NCBI GenBank assembly: GCA_018056585.1 | Contig: JAGPFK010000087.1 | Span: 1-6,556, forward strand | Direction: 5' to 3' | DNA: 6,556 nucleotides | From: Clostridia bacterium | Lineage (GTDB): Bacteria > Bacillota > Clostridia > Saccharofermentanales > UBA5734 | Part shown: in pieces, positions 5,693 through 6,556 of the stretch | Position numbering within the stretch: position 1 is the stretch's first letter | Layout: each line of letters opens with the position of its first letter | Made by a program: the position numbers and the translations under genes | The notes under the pieces: generated by a model | Seen by the model: only the letters and a program-made list of their open reading frames with translations | What the model was told of the DNA's origin: nothing | Databases searched by the model: none

Positions 5693-6550
5693 GTGCAGTA
5701 TACGGCGTTGATGATCGATATCATGGATTCAAGAAAAATCGATAAACGCAATCGAACGGTGGTTCAGTATTTTATAAAAACAGCTTTGCAGGCATTAAAC
5801 GCTTTGTTCAAACCGTCTTTGGTTTTCGATGTGATTTTTAGTGCCGGTGATGAAATGCAGGGATTGTTTGACAATACTTGTTCCGCCGTTTTGTACTTCA
5901 GATTGATGAAAATGCTGCTTCTGCCCCTTGGGGTTCGCTGCGGCATTGGTGTTGGTGACTGGGATATTCAAATCCAGGACGGTCTTTCTACAGAACAAGA
6001 TGGCCCGGCTTATCACCGGGCAAGAACGGCAATTAAAAGAGCTCATGAAACAACGACGATGCCCGTGCTGCTTCATTCCGGAAATGAAGCAGATTTACCG
6101 GTTAATACGTTGCTGAATGCCTCCTGTTTGCTTTCTCAAAAGCAAAGTCGATATCAGAATAGGATACAATTGTTGATTGAATTGCTTCTGCCTTTTTATG
6201 ATGAGACGTTGATGGCAAAAGATCAGTTTTCTTATCTCTGTTCTTTACTTCACGAACGAGAAAAAATTACATTTTTTACAGGAAATCAAAAGGAAAAACG
6301 AATTATTTTCAATGAATCAATAGATTGGATTGCTTTGCAGGACCCCATATTTATTTTTGACGATTCTTTGTTTTTAGATCATATGGTGATCGAATCAACA
6401 ATCAAAAAAGGAACTTCCACAAAACTTGCGAAAATAACAAAAACGACACGGCAGAATATGGATAATGTCATTCGCAAAGCTGATATTCAAATGATTCGGA
6501 ACATTGATTTGACTGCTCTGTATGTGATTCACAAATTTTCTAAAAGGTGA
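5693..6550 (+). CDS. SatD family protein
   Basis: A 285-residue protein read from a GTG. The resulting N terminus, MQYTALMIDIMDSRKI, matches the start of SatD proteins (hydrophobic strand, then GDIxDSR-like), with M-I-D-I-M-D-S here. Further family landmarks are SAGDEMQG (50-57), VRCGIGVGDW (81-90) and DGPAYHRAR (103-111). The C-terminal segment LAKITKTTRQNMDNVIRKADI (245-265) sits where SatD proteins carry a helix-turn-helix-like region, but it is diverged. The name comes from the sat (secretion and acid tolerance) operon of Streptococcus mutans; the biochemical role is not established. The GDE and GIGxG motifs loosely recall nucleotide cyclase-type folds, which is only an impression. The protein is longer than many SatD members (roughly 210-230 residues), with extra low-similarity sequence around 145-240. 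It is transcribed separately from the upstream operon and is followed within 4 bases by another start codon. Confidence 0.82.
   Translation: MQYTALMIDIMDSRKIDKRNRTVVQYFIKTALQALNALFKPSLVFDVIFSAGDEMQGLFDNTCSAVLYFRLMKMLLLPLGVRCGIGVGDWDIQIQDGLSTEQDGPAYHRARTAIKRAHETTTMPVLLHSGNEADLPVNTLLNASCLLSQKQSRYQNRIQLLIELLLPFYDETLMAKDQFSYLCSLLHEREKITFFTGNQKEKRIIFNESIDWIALQDPIFIFDDSLFLDHMVIESTIKKGTSTKLAKITKTTRQNMDNVIRKADIQMIRNIDLTALYVIHKFSKR
6542..6550 (+). promoter_or_regulatory. Shine-Dalgarno of the gene that begins at the right edge
   Basis: AAAAGGTGA overlaps the last codons and stop of the SatD-family gene. Its AAGG core (6544-6547) ends six bases before the ATG at 6554. AAAGGTGAT-like sequences pair with the 3' end of 16S rRNA, so the edge ATG is a credible start. 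Confidence 0.6.
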
Positions 6551-6553
6551 TTT

Positions 6554-6556
6554 ATG
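6554..6556 (+). CDS. Start codon of a downstream gene, truncated by the window edge
   Basis: Only the ATG is in the window. It lies 3 bases after the SatD-family stop and has a good Shine-Dalgarno in place, so it is probably co-transcribed and translationally coupled with it. SatD-family genes are often followed by a small membrane-protein gene (DUF3307-type). That identity is a guess from context; no residue beyond Met can be seen. Confidence 0.5.

Noticed and set aside
5795..6076. Minus-strand open frame of about 90 codons inside the SatD-family gene
   Set aside because: The plus-strand frame carries SatD motifs over the same bases, and nothing family-like is seen in the antisense protein.

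Overview
The window is a dense, entirely plus-strand stretch of a bacterial chromosome. It most likely comes from a Bacillota (low-GC Gram-positive) organism, perhaps an Erysipelotrichia- or Clostridia-type gut bacterium. The reasons are strong AAGGAGG-type ribosome binding sites, tight operon packing, base composition that looks mid-40s % GC by eye, and a SatD-family gene, a family mainly known from Bacillota. The genus cannot be fixed from the sequence.

Positions 1-5591 hold the 3' part of one operon with six genes: (1) the C-terminal end of a D-isomer-specific 2-hydroxyacid dehydrogenase, cut by the window edge; (2) an enolase-superfamily (mandelate racemase/muconate lactonizing type) protein that abuts it; (3) a canonical Gfo/Idh/MocA oxidoreductase after a 1-base gap; (4) a divergent Gfo/Idh/MocA-like protein with a degenerate nucleotide-binding loop; (5) a nitrilase-superfamily carbon-nitrogen hydrolase with a complete Glu-Lys-Cys triad; (6) a third, again different, Gfo/Idh/MocA oxidoreductase. 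A strong intrinsic terminator (5628-5655) closes the operon. The promoter and any regulator or transporter must lie upstream of the window.

The enzyme set (two kinds of NAD(P)-dependent dehydrogenase, an epimerase/dehydratase-type enolase-superfamily enzyme and an amide/nitrile C-N hydrolase) reads as a catabolic pathway. The likely substrate is an unusual small molecule carrying hydroxyl, carboxylate and amide or carbamoyl groups, such as a modified sugar acid, a cyclitol derivative or an N-acylated compound. The substrate is not identifiable from the window, so the pathway is inference. No mobile element, CRISPR array, tRNA or rRNA is seen.

Downstream of the terminator an independent transcription unit begins. 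It has an extended -10 promoter (TGATATAAT, 5665-5673), a very short leader, and a GTG-started SatD-family gene (5693-6550). Its stop is followed at once by an ATG (6554) with a Shine-Dalgarno sequence, so a second gene of that unit continues off the right edge. There is no gene-free stretch longer than about 100 bases.
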